Shown one piece after another: positions 34,627 through 43,623 of a stretch of 64,000 bases of DNA. The notes beneath the pieces are model-generated. The model was not told the origin of the DNA and did no database searches. It worked only from the letters and a program-made list of their open reading frames with translations. The position numbers and the translations under genes are program-made. The stretch is from CAYMKL01 sp964390805 (lineage in GTDB: Bacteria > Chloroflexota > Anaerolineae > VGOG01). Within the stretch, counting starts at the first letter, position 1. Each line of letters starts with the position of its first letter. The stretch is taken from positions 41,996 to 105,995 of the forward strand of contig CAYMKL010000002.1 in assembly GCA_964390805.1 (NCBI GenBank), given 5' to 3'.

Positions 34627-34935
34627 TCCGTGGCCAGAAGCACCCGTGGTGCCACCCTTCTTAGGCCAACTCCCTAAAACAGAAAAATCCGCCATGCAAG
34701 CGGATAGGTTGTGAGCCAGCCTCACTCTTTGCAGGTACGGGACAGCCGCAACGCCGTCCGATACCCTCAGCCCTGATAACGGTGGCGACTCCGGCGCGGC
34801 TTACTTGGGAACTACCCCGTTCGGCCTGCAACTCCCAGGTCCATTCGGCCTTCGCGCTGGCGTCGGGCTCTCACCTTACCCCGACTCTCTGAGCCTCGCC
34901 TGAAGGCCTACTAGTCCTGTTCCCAGTCTTTGGCA
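34595..34935 (-). promoter_or_regulatory. T-box leader, specifier UGG (tryptophan)
   Basis: Stem I shows the loop-E half AGTA (34909-34912), a 7-bp stem GGCCTTC/GAAGGCC, then GAA-TGG-ACC with TGG at 34841-34843, the normal place of the specifier codon. The distal-loop motifs AGAGAGTCGG and GGTGAGAGCC are present. The T-box itself reads AAGGGTGGCACCACGGG (34641-34657); its bulge TGGC would pair with a tRNA ending GCCA, meaning discriminator G, as in bacterial tRNA-Trp. A terminator follows. Branched-chain codons are excluded by both signals. Confidence 0.93.
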
Positions 34936-34953
34936 GTGTTTGATTTGTGGTAG

Positions 34954-34982
34954 AGTTTACCACATTAGGGTCAAAATGTCAA
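34954..34982 (-). promoter_or_regulatory. promoter for the T-box operon
   Basis: Minus-strand TTGACA (34977-34982), 17-bp spacer, TAAACT (34954-34959), placed just before stem I of the T-box. Confidence 0.6.
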
Positions 34983-35172
34983 ATCTGATTTCCTCTCCAA
35001 CCTCAAACCGTTGCGGAAGAGAGAGCGAAACTCCCAGGCAGTGTTGCCTAAACAGGCAATTTGATACCCCAATGTCAACCCTCAAATTAACGCAACACTA
35101 TTGCATTCCTACTCTCTTTTTTTCATCCCTATGGTCTGCTAGGCGCTTATAGGTTCTAAGAATACTGAGTCT

Positions 35173-37440
35173 TCACATTCGTCCCCTCCACTGATTGCTG
35201 CTTTCAATGGCTGGGAATGGCCGGCTCTCCGGGGGGGAGAAGTTCACATACACAGGGCTACTCCAGGCCATCTCACCGTCTGCCTGGATGACCTTCAGGT
35301 AATAAGGGTTCAGACCAGGCTGGATACCCTCATCCACCCATTCCCACTCGCCCTGTATATCTCCCATGGTGGGCTGGGCCCGAGAGACTACCACCCGCTG
35401 GTCCGGTCCGTCCAGCTCTATTTTCAGGTCGCTGTCAGCCAATGCCCCGAGGGTTAGGGAGAAGGTAACAGGCTCACTGGTAAAGGTCAGCCTGGGACCT
35501 TGCTGTCCTTCCACTTCTAGGAGCAGGCCCATCTCGTTGCCCAATGTGCTGGCTCGCCAGGCAACGCGCGATTCATCTTGAGCCACGATGGCATCTGTTG
35601 GCTTGTCGAAGCCAAATCCACGGACGGTCTTGAATTGACCACCTTCAATTGTCAATTCGCCATCCCATATGACCTGGCGATTCCGCCCACGGTTGCGCGC
35701 TCCACCCCATATCAATTCGATGTTTCCGGAGGATAAGTCACGGGGATCGGCCTGAGGGGGGTAGCTGCACACCAACTGGGTGCCTCGAAAAAGGTCTAAT
35801 CGTTTCAATTCACCGGTACCCACGATCCTCGCGCGGACGATGGGAGGCCTACTGGTTTCCAGATATCCTCCCATAGGCTGCTCTCCCACAGAGAAATCCA
35901 CGATGATACGTTCGCCGGTGGTAGCATAGCACCGGCGAGCTCTCAATGCCTCCCAGACCGCCTCTCGTGTTAGACGTTCGCTGTACAATCCCAGGAGTCC
36001 ACCTCGGCGACGGAGACGCTCAGATCCCGCGGGGGGTGGTGCCCAGCCAGGGCGGCCTGTGTGAACGTCGCTGCCACCGACAAACCCCACCATCAAGCCT
36101 CGCTCTAGAGCGTCCCGGATGAACCACTCAAATACGCCGTGTACAGAGCAGATCTCGATCACCGGTGAGAGTCGGACGTCAAGGCGAGCTAAATCAGCTC
36201 GACGCCCTCCGACATGGGGGATTACCAGTACGTCTTCTCGGCCCGAGAAAGCGTCATACAACCGCTCTATCGGGTAGCGATCACTGTCTTGATCAGAACG
36301 ATCCTCCACCAGCCAGTGACTGGACCGGTGAAGGATACCTTCGTCTGTCAGAAGGTAAACGTTATGGTCTCCCCCGCCGCAAGTGTTGCCTGACCACTCG
36401 TAGCCCAGAAAGGTGATGAATTCGTCGGGCTGGTGGTAGCGGCGTACAACCTCTTGCGTCTCCTGCCAGTGGCTTTCGGTGATCTGGAAATCGTTGGCGC
36501 AGTGGGACAGGAAATCCAATGCCGTCACATCACGACCATATTGAAAGTACTCCTCCACCGTACCTGTCCCCATGGTGGCTTCGCTTTGCCCGTGAATATC
36601 GCCCCAGTACAGCCGTCGGTCTGGCTCGCCGGCGATGCTCTGTATCGGATTGCTGAGGCACTCCAGGTCACGCGCTGAGTCTCTAACCCTCACTCGATAC
36701 AAGCCGGCCTGTGGAAGTCGCATCCCTTCCAGCTTGTGTACGCCATGTTGTCGCGGCTCTATTGTCAGAGAGCTCCACTGCCGGTTGCCCGGCTCCAAGA
36801 AGACCTCGACGGTGCCTTGGTAGTCGTAAGAAGGGTTTCCCCACACGTCTTCGGCGCGGACGAGCAGGCTGAATGCCCCTCTCGAAACCACCTGCGAGGG
36901 CGCGATAGCCCGTAGATGGTGGACAGGACCGCCCACTATGCGTAGCTCGGGCGACTCTGGCACAGTGAGAAATCGACCTGTGCCGTATGGATCTGCCAAA
37001 ACGCGAAACTCAAAGGTCTCTTCAGGAAAGGTTTGGGCTCGCGACCCGGGGCTGCCCCAGCGTTTGTCGCCGAAGGTGACCATCACCTGCTCGCCAGGCT
37101 TGAGATAGCCATCGGTCACCTCGGTGACGAGTGCTGGATTCCAGGGGCGAACGAAGGCTCGGGGATCCCAGAATACCCTCAGCGAGGCAGCCCCCGTAGT
37201 TGAAACGGTAGTGTAGTCCGGAGCCTGAGGCTTCTCGAACTGCGGCACACCCCAGTCCGAGACGGCTCTTCTAGCCACCATGATGCGAGCTCCATCATCG
37301 AGGCCGTGCTCCCCCGCAACATAGGTCAAGGTCCAGGTACCATACACTCCGGCATAGACCAGGTCCTGGGGCTGAATCGTTGCATATCCGCAGGCTTCTT
37401 TGTAGTGTTCCTTCGGGCGAACAGCAGCCTTGCTACTCAC
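35173..37440 (-). CDS. DUF3604-family (PHP-like) protein
   Basis: 755-residue protein. The centre has a metal-binding pattern reminiscent of PHP phosphoesterases: YWGDIHGQSEATMGTG, FLGYEWSGNTCGGGDHNVY, VIPHVGGRRADL, and GSDVHTGRPGW with FVGG upstream. The N- and C-terminal parts look beta-rich. The match is to DUF3604 proteins, whose function is not established. GTG start at 37440 with AAGGGG upstream. It is the last intact gene of the accessory region and has no visible signal peptide. Confidence 0.8.
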   Translation of the reverse strand: MSSKAAVRPKEHYKEACGYATIQPQDLVYAGVYGTWTLTYVAGEHGLDDGARIMVARRAVSDWGVPQFEKPQAPDYTTVSTTGAASLRVFWDPRAFVRPWNPALVTEVTDGYLKPGEQVMVTFGDKRWGSPGSRAQTFPEETFEFRVLADPYGTGRFLTVPESPELRIVGGPVHHLRAIAPSQVVSRGAFSLLVRAEDVWGNPSYDYQGTVEVFLEPGNRQWSSLTIEPRQHGVHKLEGMRLPQAGLYRVRVRDSARDLECLSNPIQSIAGEPDRRLYWGDIHGQSEATMGTGTVEEYFQYGRDVTALDFLSHCANDFQITESHWQETQEVVRRYHQPDEFITFLGYEWSGNTCGGGDHNVYLLTDEGILHRSSHWLVEDRSDQDSDRYPIERLYDAFSGREDVLVIPHVGGRRADLARLDVRLSPVIEICSVHGVFEWFIRDALERGLMVGFVGGSDVHTGRPGWAPPPAGSERLRRRGGLLGLYSERLTREAVWEALRARRCYATTGERIIVDFSVGEQPMGGYLETSRPPIVRARIVGTGELKRLDLFRGTQLVCSYPPQADPRDLSSGNIELIWGGARNRGRNRQVIWDGELTIEGGQFKTVRGFGFDKPTDAIVAQDESRVAWRASTLGNEMGLLLEVEGQQGPRLTFTSEPVTFSLTLGALADSDLKIELDGPDQRVVVSRAQPTMGDIQGEWEWVDEGIQPGLNPYYLKVIQADGEMAWSSPVYVNFSPPESRPFPAIESSNQWRGRM

Positions 37441-37475
37441 GTTCGTTATTCCCCTTTCGCCGATTGGAAAAGAAA

Positions 37476-37619
37476 CTACTTGCTGCTCGACGGCTCCCGC
37501 CAGGGCAACAGGACGCCGGCCGTTGCCCCTCCGTCTATCGAAAGGCCGGCGCCAGTGACATAGGTCGCTTCCGGAGAAGCCAGGTAGAGCAAGGCTCGGT
37601 CGTCGAGAAAATCAGCGTG
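37476..37619 (-). pseudogene. C-terminal remnant of a short-chain dehydrogenase
   Basis: 48 codons read LLYLASPEATYVTGAGLSID then GG and stop at 37476, the standard end of an SDR protein (usually A-F-L-A-S-D-E-A-S-Y-V-T-G). In-frame TGA codons lie just upstream, and no Rossmann domain or catalytic YxxxK is found. This is a decayed fragment between two intact genes. Confidence 0.75.
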
Positions 37620-37709
37620 GATTCATCAACCCAGCCGAAGCCCTCTCTTCCCTGTTGGCAGAAGCATTGCGCTTGGGGACAGCACCCGGCCTCACAAGCG
37701 CCGCTCCTG

Positions 37710-38684
37710 TTATGCCTTCCAGACCTCGCCATACAGCCTGAGAAGGTTGCCGCCCACGATCTTCTTGACGCTTTCGAACTCATAGCCCCTTGCTATGAGT
37801 TTCCTGGTAACGTTTGGAAAATCAGCCGCGGATTGGAATCCCTCGGGATAGACAAGGGGCCATTGGATGGTCATCGCCATCTTCTTTTTGCACCTTCCAC
37901 GATAGATCCATTCGAAGAACTGCCACGGCTGTCCCTCGGTCAGGTCGCTCCCGATGGCTACGTGGTCTATTCCAACTAGCTCCACCAAGTAGTCAATCAC
38001 GTCGACGAAGTCGTCCAGCGTGCTATCGTAACCCCGAGGAAGGAATGGAGGATAGATATTTGCTCCCACCACGCCTCCCTTGCTTGCGAGGAACTTGAGC
38101 TGCTCATCGGTCTTGTTGCGCGGGTGGGGGCAAAGCGAACGCGGATTAGCATGGCTGAAGGTGACCGGCTGTTCTGAGAATTCGATGGCCTCACACGTGG
38201 TCTGATCGCCCACGTGTGATAGATCTATAAGGATGCCAAGCCGATTCATTTCCTCGATGACCTCAATCCCGAACTGGCTAAGGCCACAGTTTGTTCGCTC
38301 CGTGCTGCCGTCTCCAACAAAGTTTCGCTCGAAGTAAACCAACTGGATAACGCGTACGCCGAGTTCCTTGAATATTGAAAGCAGGTGTAGATCCTCTTCA
38401 ATCGGTGAAGTGTTTTGGAAACCAAAGATGATCCCTGCCTTGCCCAGTTCCTTCGCCTTGTAGATATCAGCAACGCTTCTCACGGGCATGATAAGGTCAG
38501 TGTATTGCTCGAATCTTCGGTACCACGCCGAAATGTTCTGGACAGTCTGCCGGAAGTTTTCCAACACAGCAACCGTAGCATTGATAGCTGTTAATCCTCC
38601 ACGACGCAACCTAAGAAAAGTATCTTCATCCCATAGGCTGATATTTAGCCCGTCGATAATGATCGACTCTTTATGAACGGCCAT
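37710..38684 (-). CDS. membrane dipeptidase-like protein (peptidase M19)
   Basis: 324-residue amidohydrolase-fold metallopeptidase. It has IIIDGLNISLWD (where standard members read DGHND), GIIFGFQNTSPIEEDL, LIDLSHVGDQTTCEAIE, PVTFSHANPRSLCPHPRN and HVAIGSDLTEG, the usual M19 landmarks. M19 enzymes cleave dipeptides or related amides, and here the H-N-D element is altered (G-L-N), so activity may differ. The start at 38684 follows GGAGGACAAGTT. Confidence 0.82.
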   Translation of the reverse strand: MAVHKESIIIDGLNISLWDEDTFLRLRRGGLTAINATVAVLENFRQTVQNISAWYRRFEQYTDLIMPVRSVADIYKAKELGKAGIIFGFQNTSPIEEDLHLLSIFKELGVRVIQLVYFERNFVGDGSTERTNCGLSQFGIEVIEEMNRLGILIDLSHVGDQTTCEAIEFSEQPVTFSHANPRSLCPHPRNKTDEQLKFLASKGGVVGANIYPPFLPRGYDSTLDDFVDVIDYLVELVGIDHVAIGSDLTEGQPWQFFEWIYRGRCKKKMAMTIQWPLVYPEGFQSAADFPNVTRKLIARGYEFESVKKIVGGNLLRLYGEVWKA

Positions 38685-38699
38685 AACTTGTCCTCCCAT

Positions 38700-38938
38700 A
38701 TTGCCACCTCCTTCTATCTGCGCTGCTTCGGTGCCTGTATCTTGAACCTCACACCCATTCGACTTCGTCCAGCAACTCCGGCCTGACTGTCCCCCTCAGA
38801 CCGAGGCTGTACATAAGGTGAATACTTCGTCAGCCAAGATGCCATACTGGACCATCAATGGCCTAATTGAGTCGGACAGGATTTGCACGAAACGACTAGC
38901 CACAGCAAAGTGGACGCCGGCCATGGTAGTGTCTAATC
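38700..38938. other. intergenic, no recognised feature
   Basis: A minus-strand frame of about 42 codons (starting MAGVHFAVASRF near 38921) looks codon-like but has no recognised match and may be a gene remnant. Confidence 0.3.
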
Positions 38939-39805
38939 TCACGTTTGACGTACGAACTTCTGGAGTCGTCCGTCCACACCGACCTCGCCCACATAGAGGT
39001 CGCCGTGCGAGTCCATCCAGATGCCGTGTGGAGCTCCTAGAAACTCGCCCGGTTTGTCACTCTTTTGCCCTCCGCCCCACCAGGCAATCAATTCACCGTC
39101 GAGATTGTATATATTCAGCCGATATTCCACCTCGGAGATGTATACTATATCCTCATTCGGGTCGAAGAAAATGGTGGTGGGGCGATGCAAGCCAGTCCAC
39201 TCAGTCAAGAAGTTGCCGGTGGTGTCAAAAATCTGGATGCGGCGATTTTCCCGGTCGCAGACCCAGATGCGGTCGTGTCTATCCACGCGCACACAGTGTG
39301 GTATCTTGAATTGCCCGGGACCATTGCCATAGTCTCCCCACGACAGCAACAGTTCCCCGTCGGGCGAAAACTTATGAACCCGCGCATTGCCGTAGCCATC
39401 TGAAACGAACAACTCGCCGGTTGATGCAATAGCCAGGTCGGTCGGTCTGTTGAACGGGTCGCCATCCCTTTCGGCAGGTTCGCCGGGCCTGCCCAAGGTC
39501 ATGATCAGTTCGCCACAGCGATTATATTTATAGACGCAATGGGCGTTGTACTCAGTGCAGTAAACATTGTCCTCAGCGTCAATGTAAATCCCGTGTGCGT
39601 CCCTCAGAATGTCCTCGCCCCATGAATCGATAAGATTGCCATCACGGTCGAAGATGACCAACGGGTGTTCACTGCGCGAATAGACATATACGCGGCCCTG
39701 TGAATCGCAAGCCACCGCTGGAATCCAACCCCATTCCCAGCCTTCAGGAAGCTTGCCCCAGCCCTCTGTGACTTCGTAGATATGATTGTCTAATCCAAAT
39801 GTCAT
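38939..39805 (-). CDS. NHL-repeat beta-propeller protein
   Basis: 288 residues with about six NHL-type repeats: VYVYSRSEHPLVIFDRDGNLI, VYCTEYNAHCVYKYNRCGELI, LFVSDGYGNARVHKFSPDG, IWVCDRENRRIQIFDTTGNFL, VYISEVEYRLNIYNLDGEL and LYVGEVGVDGRLQKF. This resembles the peptidylglycine lyase/lactonase type of six-bladed propeller. No signal peptide. Function is not known; a lactonase or sugar-acid role would fit the cluster but is a guess. The start at 39805 follows AAGGAG. Confidence 0.8.
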   Translation of the reverse strand: MTFGLDNHIYEVTEGWGKLPEGWEWGWIPAVACDSQGRVYVYSRSEHPLVIFDRDGNLIDSWGEDILRDAHGIYIDAEDNVYCTEYNAHCVYKYNRCGELIMTLGRPGEPAERDGDPFNRPTDLAIASTGELFVSDGYGNARVHKFSPDGELLLSWGDYGNGPGQFKIPHCVRVDRHDRIWVCDRENRRIQIFDTTGNFLTEWTGLHRPTTIFFDPNEDIVYISEVEYRLNIYNLDGELIAWWGGGQKSDKPGEFLGAPHGIWMDSHGDLYVGEVGVDGRLQKFVRQT

Positions 39806-40169
39806 GATGCATCTCCTTATCGGATTTTGGACAAAACCGAAGAACCCCGTTCTCTGGCGATTCTGTCGCCGAAATTTACTCAAATCAAGCTGTCTTAAGG
39901 TGCGGCGGACACTGATTTGGCATGAGAAGCCGGGTTTCTGGCTACCGTCATGGACTAGTCCAAAGTCCAATCCTTGATGGGGTGCAATAATTCTACTGAA
40001 CACATTAACAGTAGTTACGCACTTCTCCGTGAGCAGCTAAGCGACCCGCGCCTTCAGAGGAACCGGGGGCCAGGTGCCAGCGCTCACCACGCGGAGCTGC
40101 AATCGCTCTTTGACCTCACCCGCCGTTTCTGACGGATCGAGCCTGAGCTGATGGAACACCACGGCCTAT
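39806..40169. other. intergenic region with word-like hairpin
   Basis: Contains GAAGAACCCCGTTCTCTGG and, later, GAGAAGCCGGGTTTCTGG words, otherwise nothing coding that I recognise. The AGAACCCCGTTCT/GAAGCCGGGTTTCT words resemble a dispersed repeat but only weakly. Confidence 0.35.
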
Positions 40170-40544
40170 TCAACCCTTTGAACTAACTACGTAACTACCG
40201 GCCTGGTTTAGCTCGCTACCGAACAGCTCAGCCGCCTCCACAAAGACCTTCCACGCACCACCATCGAGGCAACGTTGGATGTCGGCGATCAACTCCACCG
40301 ATGAGGTGCCCTGGACCTTGCTACCTACCTCACCGAGCACTTCCAATCCGAACGCTTCGCGGGCGGTGCGCATCAGATTGCTTTTCTCCTCAGGAGTCAG
40401 TTCGATGACGTTGTCAGACACCTCGATCCATCGGTAGCCGACGGCACGGGCGGCGGCGAAGTAGGCTTGGGCCTGGCCATGGTGGACGGCGTATTCCAGG
40501 AACTGGCCGCCAGGGAAAGGGATGAAAGGCATCTTGGTGAGCAA
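40170..40544 (-). pseudogene. internal fragment of phosphosulfolactate synthase (ComA family)
   Basis: 124 codons match the middle of ComA-family proteins: PFPGGQFLEYAVHHGQAQAYF, GYRWIEVSDNVIELTPEEKSNLM, EVLGEVGSKVQG, and WKVFVEAAELFG. About 70 N-terminal residues and the C-terminal half of the roughly 250-residue family are missing, and the tail (SELNQAGSYVVSSKG) does not fit. ComA adds sulfite to phosphoenolpyruvate in coenzyme M or sulfolactate synthesis. This copy is very likely inactive. Confidence 0.75.
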
Positions 40545-40571
40545 TCTCTTGCTGTTTCTGAGCCCGATGTG

Positions 40572-42455
40572 TCACTCAGCCCCTCCTCGAAAAGATTCAT
40601 AAGGCCACAAATCCGGTATCAACTCAGCCAGCCCGAGGCGCTTCAGTGTCTCGGGCAGCGGCTTGCCCGTTTCGGTATCCCAGCCCATTTTCTCCCAGTA
40701 GTCCCGCTTCATCCAATCAAAATGCTTGGCAATACTCATCCCGGCAGCCCACCCGTCCACTGGCGTTGATTGGTAGCGTGCCGAGGGTGCCTCCAGGTCC
40801 GCATCCAGACCATGACGAAAGTTGAAGACACGCAATTGGTTTATGACCCGCCGCCCAATCTCAAGCGCGTCATCCGCAGTGATTTGCCAGCCTGTGACAG
40901 CGTTGAAAGCATCCAGCACGCCCTGATGATTGGCTAGACAAAAGCGACAGGCCCCTAAACAGTCCTGAAACTGGCGCCAGCCGCCACTTGCAGCGTTGCA
41001 AGCTGAGACCTCCTCGGGCAAGAAGGGATCCGTCATCTTGGGACCGTCTGGCAGGTCGGGGAACGTACTAGGACTGGCCTCGATAGTGCTGGTGTTCGAC
41101 AGGCATGTGTCCAGCAACTCGGACCACCGAGCTCTGTGGTCATGACCCCGAGGGCTCGCCCCTTTGAGGGTGTAGATGCCAAGGTTAGGCGCTTCACCGC
41201 CGGTCCTGGCGGAGGCACGCATTACACCCTCAGCCAGCCAATCACCGCAGCCCTCACGCTTGGCGATCTTGTACAAGAGACGCTCCACGGCCCCTACGTT
41301 ACCCCAGGTCATGTCCAAGCCGTCCAGGTCATCTCGGCTAAAGAGCCCCCTCTCATAGCACTCCATCACCCACCCCACCAGCCAACCACACTCGTTGACA
41401 TCCATCCCCAGGCGGTCGGTGAGGTTGGAAAGCATCACGACGGCTCCCAAATCGGTATTGCCGATCTGGGGACCCCAGGCAGCTATGCATTCGTACTCGG
41501 GTTCCTCTCCCTCGACGCCAGCGAATGGGCCTTCGGTGACCTTGACCATCTTGACATGCGCCACCCGGCACGCCCAACAGGGATGCTTGCTGATCTCGAA
41601 GTGAGTGCGCATATACTCCCCGCTTATCTTCTCATACTGAGGGAAATCATTGCTGGTGTAGTTCTTGATAGGCAGCGCCCCCGAGGCATAGACCCGAGGT
41701 ATCGAACCACCCGTTCCGAATCTGTAGAGCAGGCCGCCATATGACTTGGAGGCACTCTCGAAGAGCCTATCGTCGGCGTCAGATAGGCGAGGGCTGTCGC
41801 TCACTGGAACCCGATGTGAGCCGCGAGCCACAGCGATCGCCTTGAGTTTCTTCGCGCCAAGGACGGCTCCTATGCCATTGTGGGCGGCCGCGTGTCCCTT
41901 GTCGCCAAATAGCCCGGCAAAGCGAACCAGACTCTCGCCAGCAGGGCCAATGCTATATACGCTTAATCTGCTCTCGCGAACACCCAGCTCCCCCGCAATA
42001 GCTGCTCCGGTTTCCCAAGTGTCCCGCCCCTGCAGGTGCCGGGCGTCGCGCAGTTCAACCTGACCATCGTGAAGGTAAAGGTAGCACCAATCAGGAGCAG
42101 TTCCGTGGACAACAATAGCGTCAAAGCCCGAAAACTTGAGGAACGCACCGAAGAAGCCGCTGGCTTGGCTGGTCCCTGCCATGTTGGTCATCGGCCCTTT
42201 GAAGGCCACTGAAAATGTGCCTGAACCGCCCACTCTGGTACCTCCTAGGGGGCCAGAGGCCAGGGTCACGCGGTTGTCTGGGTGATCCCATGTTATATCG
42301 GGTGGCACTTCGTCGTAGAGAAACTTCGCTCCGAAACCGCTACCACCAACCCACTTGCGGGCAAAGCCTGGCGTCACCTCCAGCTTAGTTATGTCGCTGC
42401 TGCCCAAATCCACGCGCAGGATCTGACCGGCGTAGCCGTAGAGTGGTTCTGTCAT
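40572..42455 (-). CDS. AOR-family oxidoreductase with altered FeS motif
   Basis: 627-residue member of the aldehyde:ferredoxin oxidoreductase family. It has QILRVDLGSSDI, KWVGGSGFGAKFLYDE, TSQASGFFGAFLKFSGFDAI, HNGIGAVLGAKKLKAIAV and late YWEKMGWDTETGKP. The cluster motif reads C293-x2-C296-x3-H300 instead of C-x2-C-x3-C; a further Cys group (CLGACRFC) near residue 525 would supply the fourth ligand. No ferredoxin gene is adjacent. Substrate unknown. Confidence 0.88.
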   Translation of the reverse strand: MTEPLYGYAGQILRVDLGSSDITKLEVTPGFARKWVGGSGFGAKFLYDEVPPDITWDHPDNRVTLASGPLGGTRVGGSGTFSVAFKGPMTNMAGTSQASGFFGAFLKFSGFDAIVVHGTAPDWCYLYLHDGQVELRDARHLQGRDTWETGAAIAGELGVRESRLSVYSIGPAGESLVRFAGLFGDKGHAAAHNGIGAVLGAKKLKAIAVARGSHRVPVSDSPRLSDADDRLFESASKSYGGLLYRFGTGGSIPRVYASGALPIKNYTSNDFPQYEKISGEYMRTHFEISKHPCWACRVAHVKMVKVTEGPFAGVEGEEPEYECIAAWGPQIGNTDLGAVVMLSNLTDRLGMDVNECGWLVGWVMECYERGLFSRDDLDGLDMTWGNVGAVERLLYKIAKREGCGDWLAEGVMRASARTGGEAPNLGIYTLKGASPRGHDHRARWSELLDTCLSNTSTIEASPSTFPDLPDGPKMTDPFLPEEVSACNAASGGWRQFQDCLGACRFCLANHQGVLDAFNAVTGWQITADDALEIGRRVINQLRVFNFRHGLDADLEAPSARYQSTPVDGWAAGMSIAKHFDWMKRDYWEKMGWDTETGKPLPETLKRLGLAELIPDLWPYESFRGGAE

Positions 42456-42669
42456 TTGGATACCTCCTTTCCATGCATAATGCCGGGCGAACGTTCAGGA
42501 GGGCCTCTAAGTGCGACACTTGGGATTTTGTTGCCAGATGTTGCGAGTTCTTTCGTGTTTTGCAACAGCATAGAAACTCGATCAGCGGCAAGTTGCCTCC
42601 TTGCGTAATATCAATGACGAGAAGAGGGCCAATTAGCGCCGATGTCAAGTGTGGCTTTCGTCTGGATAC

Positions 42670-43560
42670 TTAGCATCTGACTTCCACCCCAGCCAGGGCC
42701 TCCAAAGACTTTACCAGGGCTTGCGCACCCTCGTCACCCAGGCCTTGCGCTTCAAGCGTATTGTACAGATGATGCAACAGGCTGGTCGCAGGAAGCGGAA
42801 GCGCCAATTCGTCGGCTACTTCAAGGATTAGACGTAGGTCTTTCTGTGCCAGCTTGACCATGAAACCAGGCGCGAAATCTCGTCTTAGAATCTTCGGAGC
42901 ACGATTCGTCAACTGCCAACTGCCAGCTGCACCTTCGCCTACAGCCTCTAATGCCTTATGTATATCCGCTCCCGCCTTCGCTGCGAAGATCAATCCCTCA
43001 CAGACAGCCAGTAGGGTTAGCTGGGTGATGATCTGATTGCACAGCTTGACGGTCTGGCCCATGCCGTTGGGGCCCACGTGCGTGACCCGTTTGCCCACGG
43101 TCTGGAGCAGGGCGAGAAACTCTTCGAAAACGTCTTTGTCTCCTCCCACCATGATGGACAGTCTTCCCTCGATTGCGCCCACTTCGCCTCCGCTGACCGG
43201 CGCATCAAGCACGTGAGCGTCTTCGACTTGGAGACGATGAGCAATCTCACGTGTGACTCGAGGGGAGATAGTGCTCATATCGATTAATGTGAAACCCGAT
43301 CGGGCACCCTCAAGGACTCCTGCAGGGCCAAGGACTACCTCTTCAACAGCGTGTGAGTCACTGAGCATAGTGATCACAACGTCACACCGCCTTGCCAGTT
43401 CTCCGGGAGAATCTGCTCCCTCAGCTCCTGCGTGTAGGAATTTGGCCATCTTGGAACGCGTGCGGTTGTAGACAATGAGTGGATAGCCTGCCTTCAAGAT
43501 GTTGTTAGCCATTGGCTTGCCCATAGTGCCCAAACCGATAAAGCCTACTCGCCTAGTCAT
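42670..43560 (-). CDS. 3-hydroxyisobutyrate / tartronate-semialdehyde reductase-like dehydrogenase
   Basis: 296-residue beta-hydroxyacid dehydrogenase. N-terminal NAD(P) loop GFIGLGTMGKPMANNIL, substrate motif DAPVSGGEVGAIEGRLSIMVGG, catalytic lysine in GQTVKLCNQII, and APGFMVKLAQKDLRLILE. In the same region as glycerate 2-kinase, a tartronate-semialdehyde to glycerate role (GarR/GlxR) is reasonable; 3-hydroxyisobutyrate is the alternative. Spacing of 63 bp to the upstream dehydrogenase gene suggests an operon. Confidence 0.88.
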   Translation of the reverse strand: MTRRVGFIGLGTMGKPMANNILKAGYPLIVYNRTRSKMAKFLHAGAEGADSPGELARRCDVVITMLSDSHAVEEVVLGPAGVLEGARSGFTLIDMSTISPRVTREIAHRLQVEDAHVLDAPVSGGEVGAIEGRLSIMVGGDKDVFEEFLALLQTVGKRVTHVGPNGMGQTVKLCNQIITQLTLLAVCEGLIFAAKAGADIHKALEAVGEGAAGSWQLTNRAPKILRRDFAPGFMVKLAQKDLRLILEVADELALPLPATSLLHHLYNTLEAQGLGDEGAQALVKSLEALAGVEVRC

Positions 43561-43623
43561 TTGCCATTCCTCCTAAATCTTCCACAAACGGGAATCCCAC
43601 AAAGCTAAATCCGCGCTGGCGAA

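Noticed and set aside
34595..34935. Branched-chain (Ile/Leu/Val) T-box, as the LIV annotation would suggest
   Set aside because: The specifier position reads TGG and the T-box bulge TGGC asks for discriminator G, both against branched-chain tRNAs.
40170..40544. Functional phosphosulfolactate synthase
   Set aside because: Only the middle of the family is present; both ends are missing.
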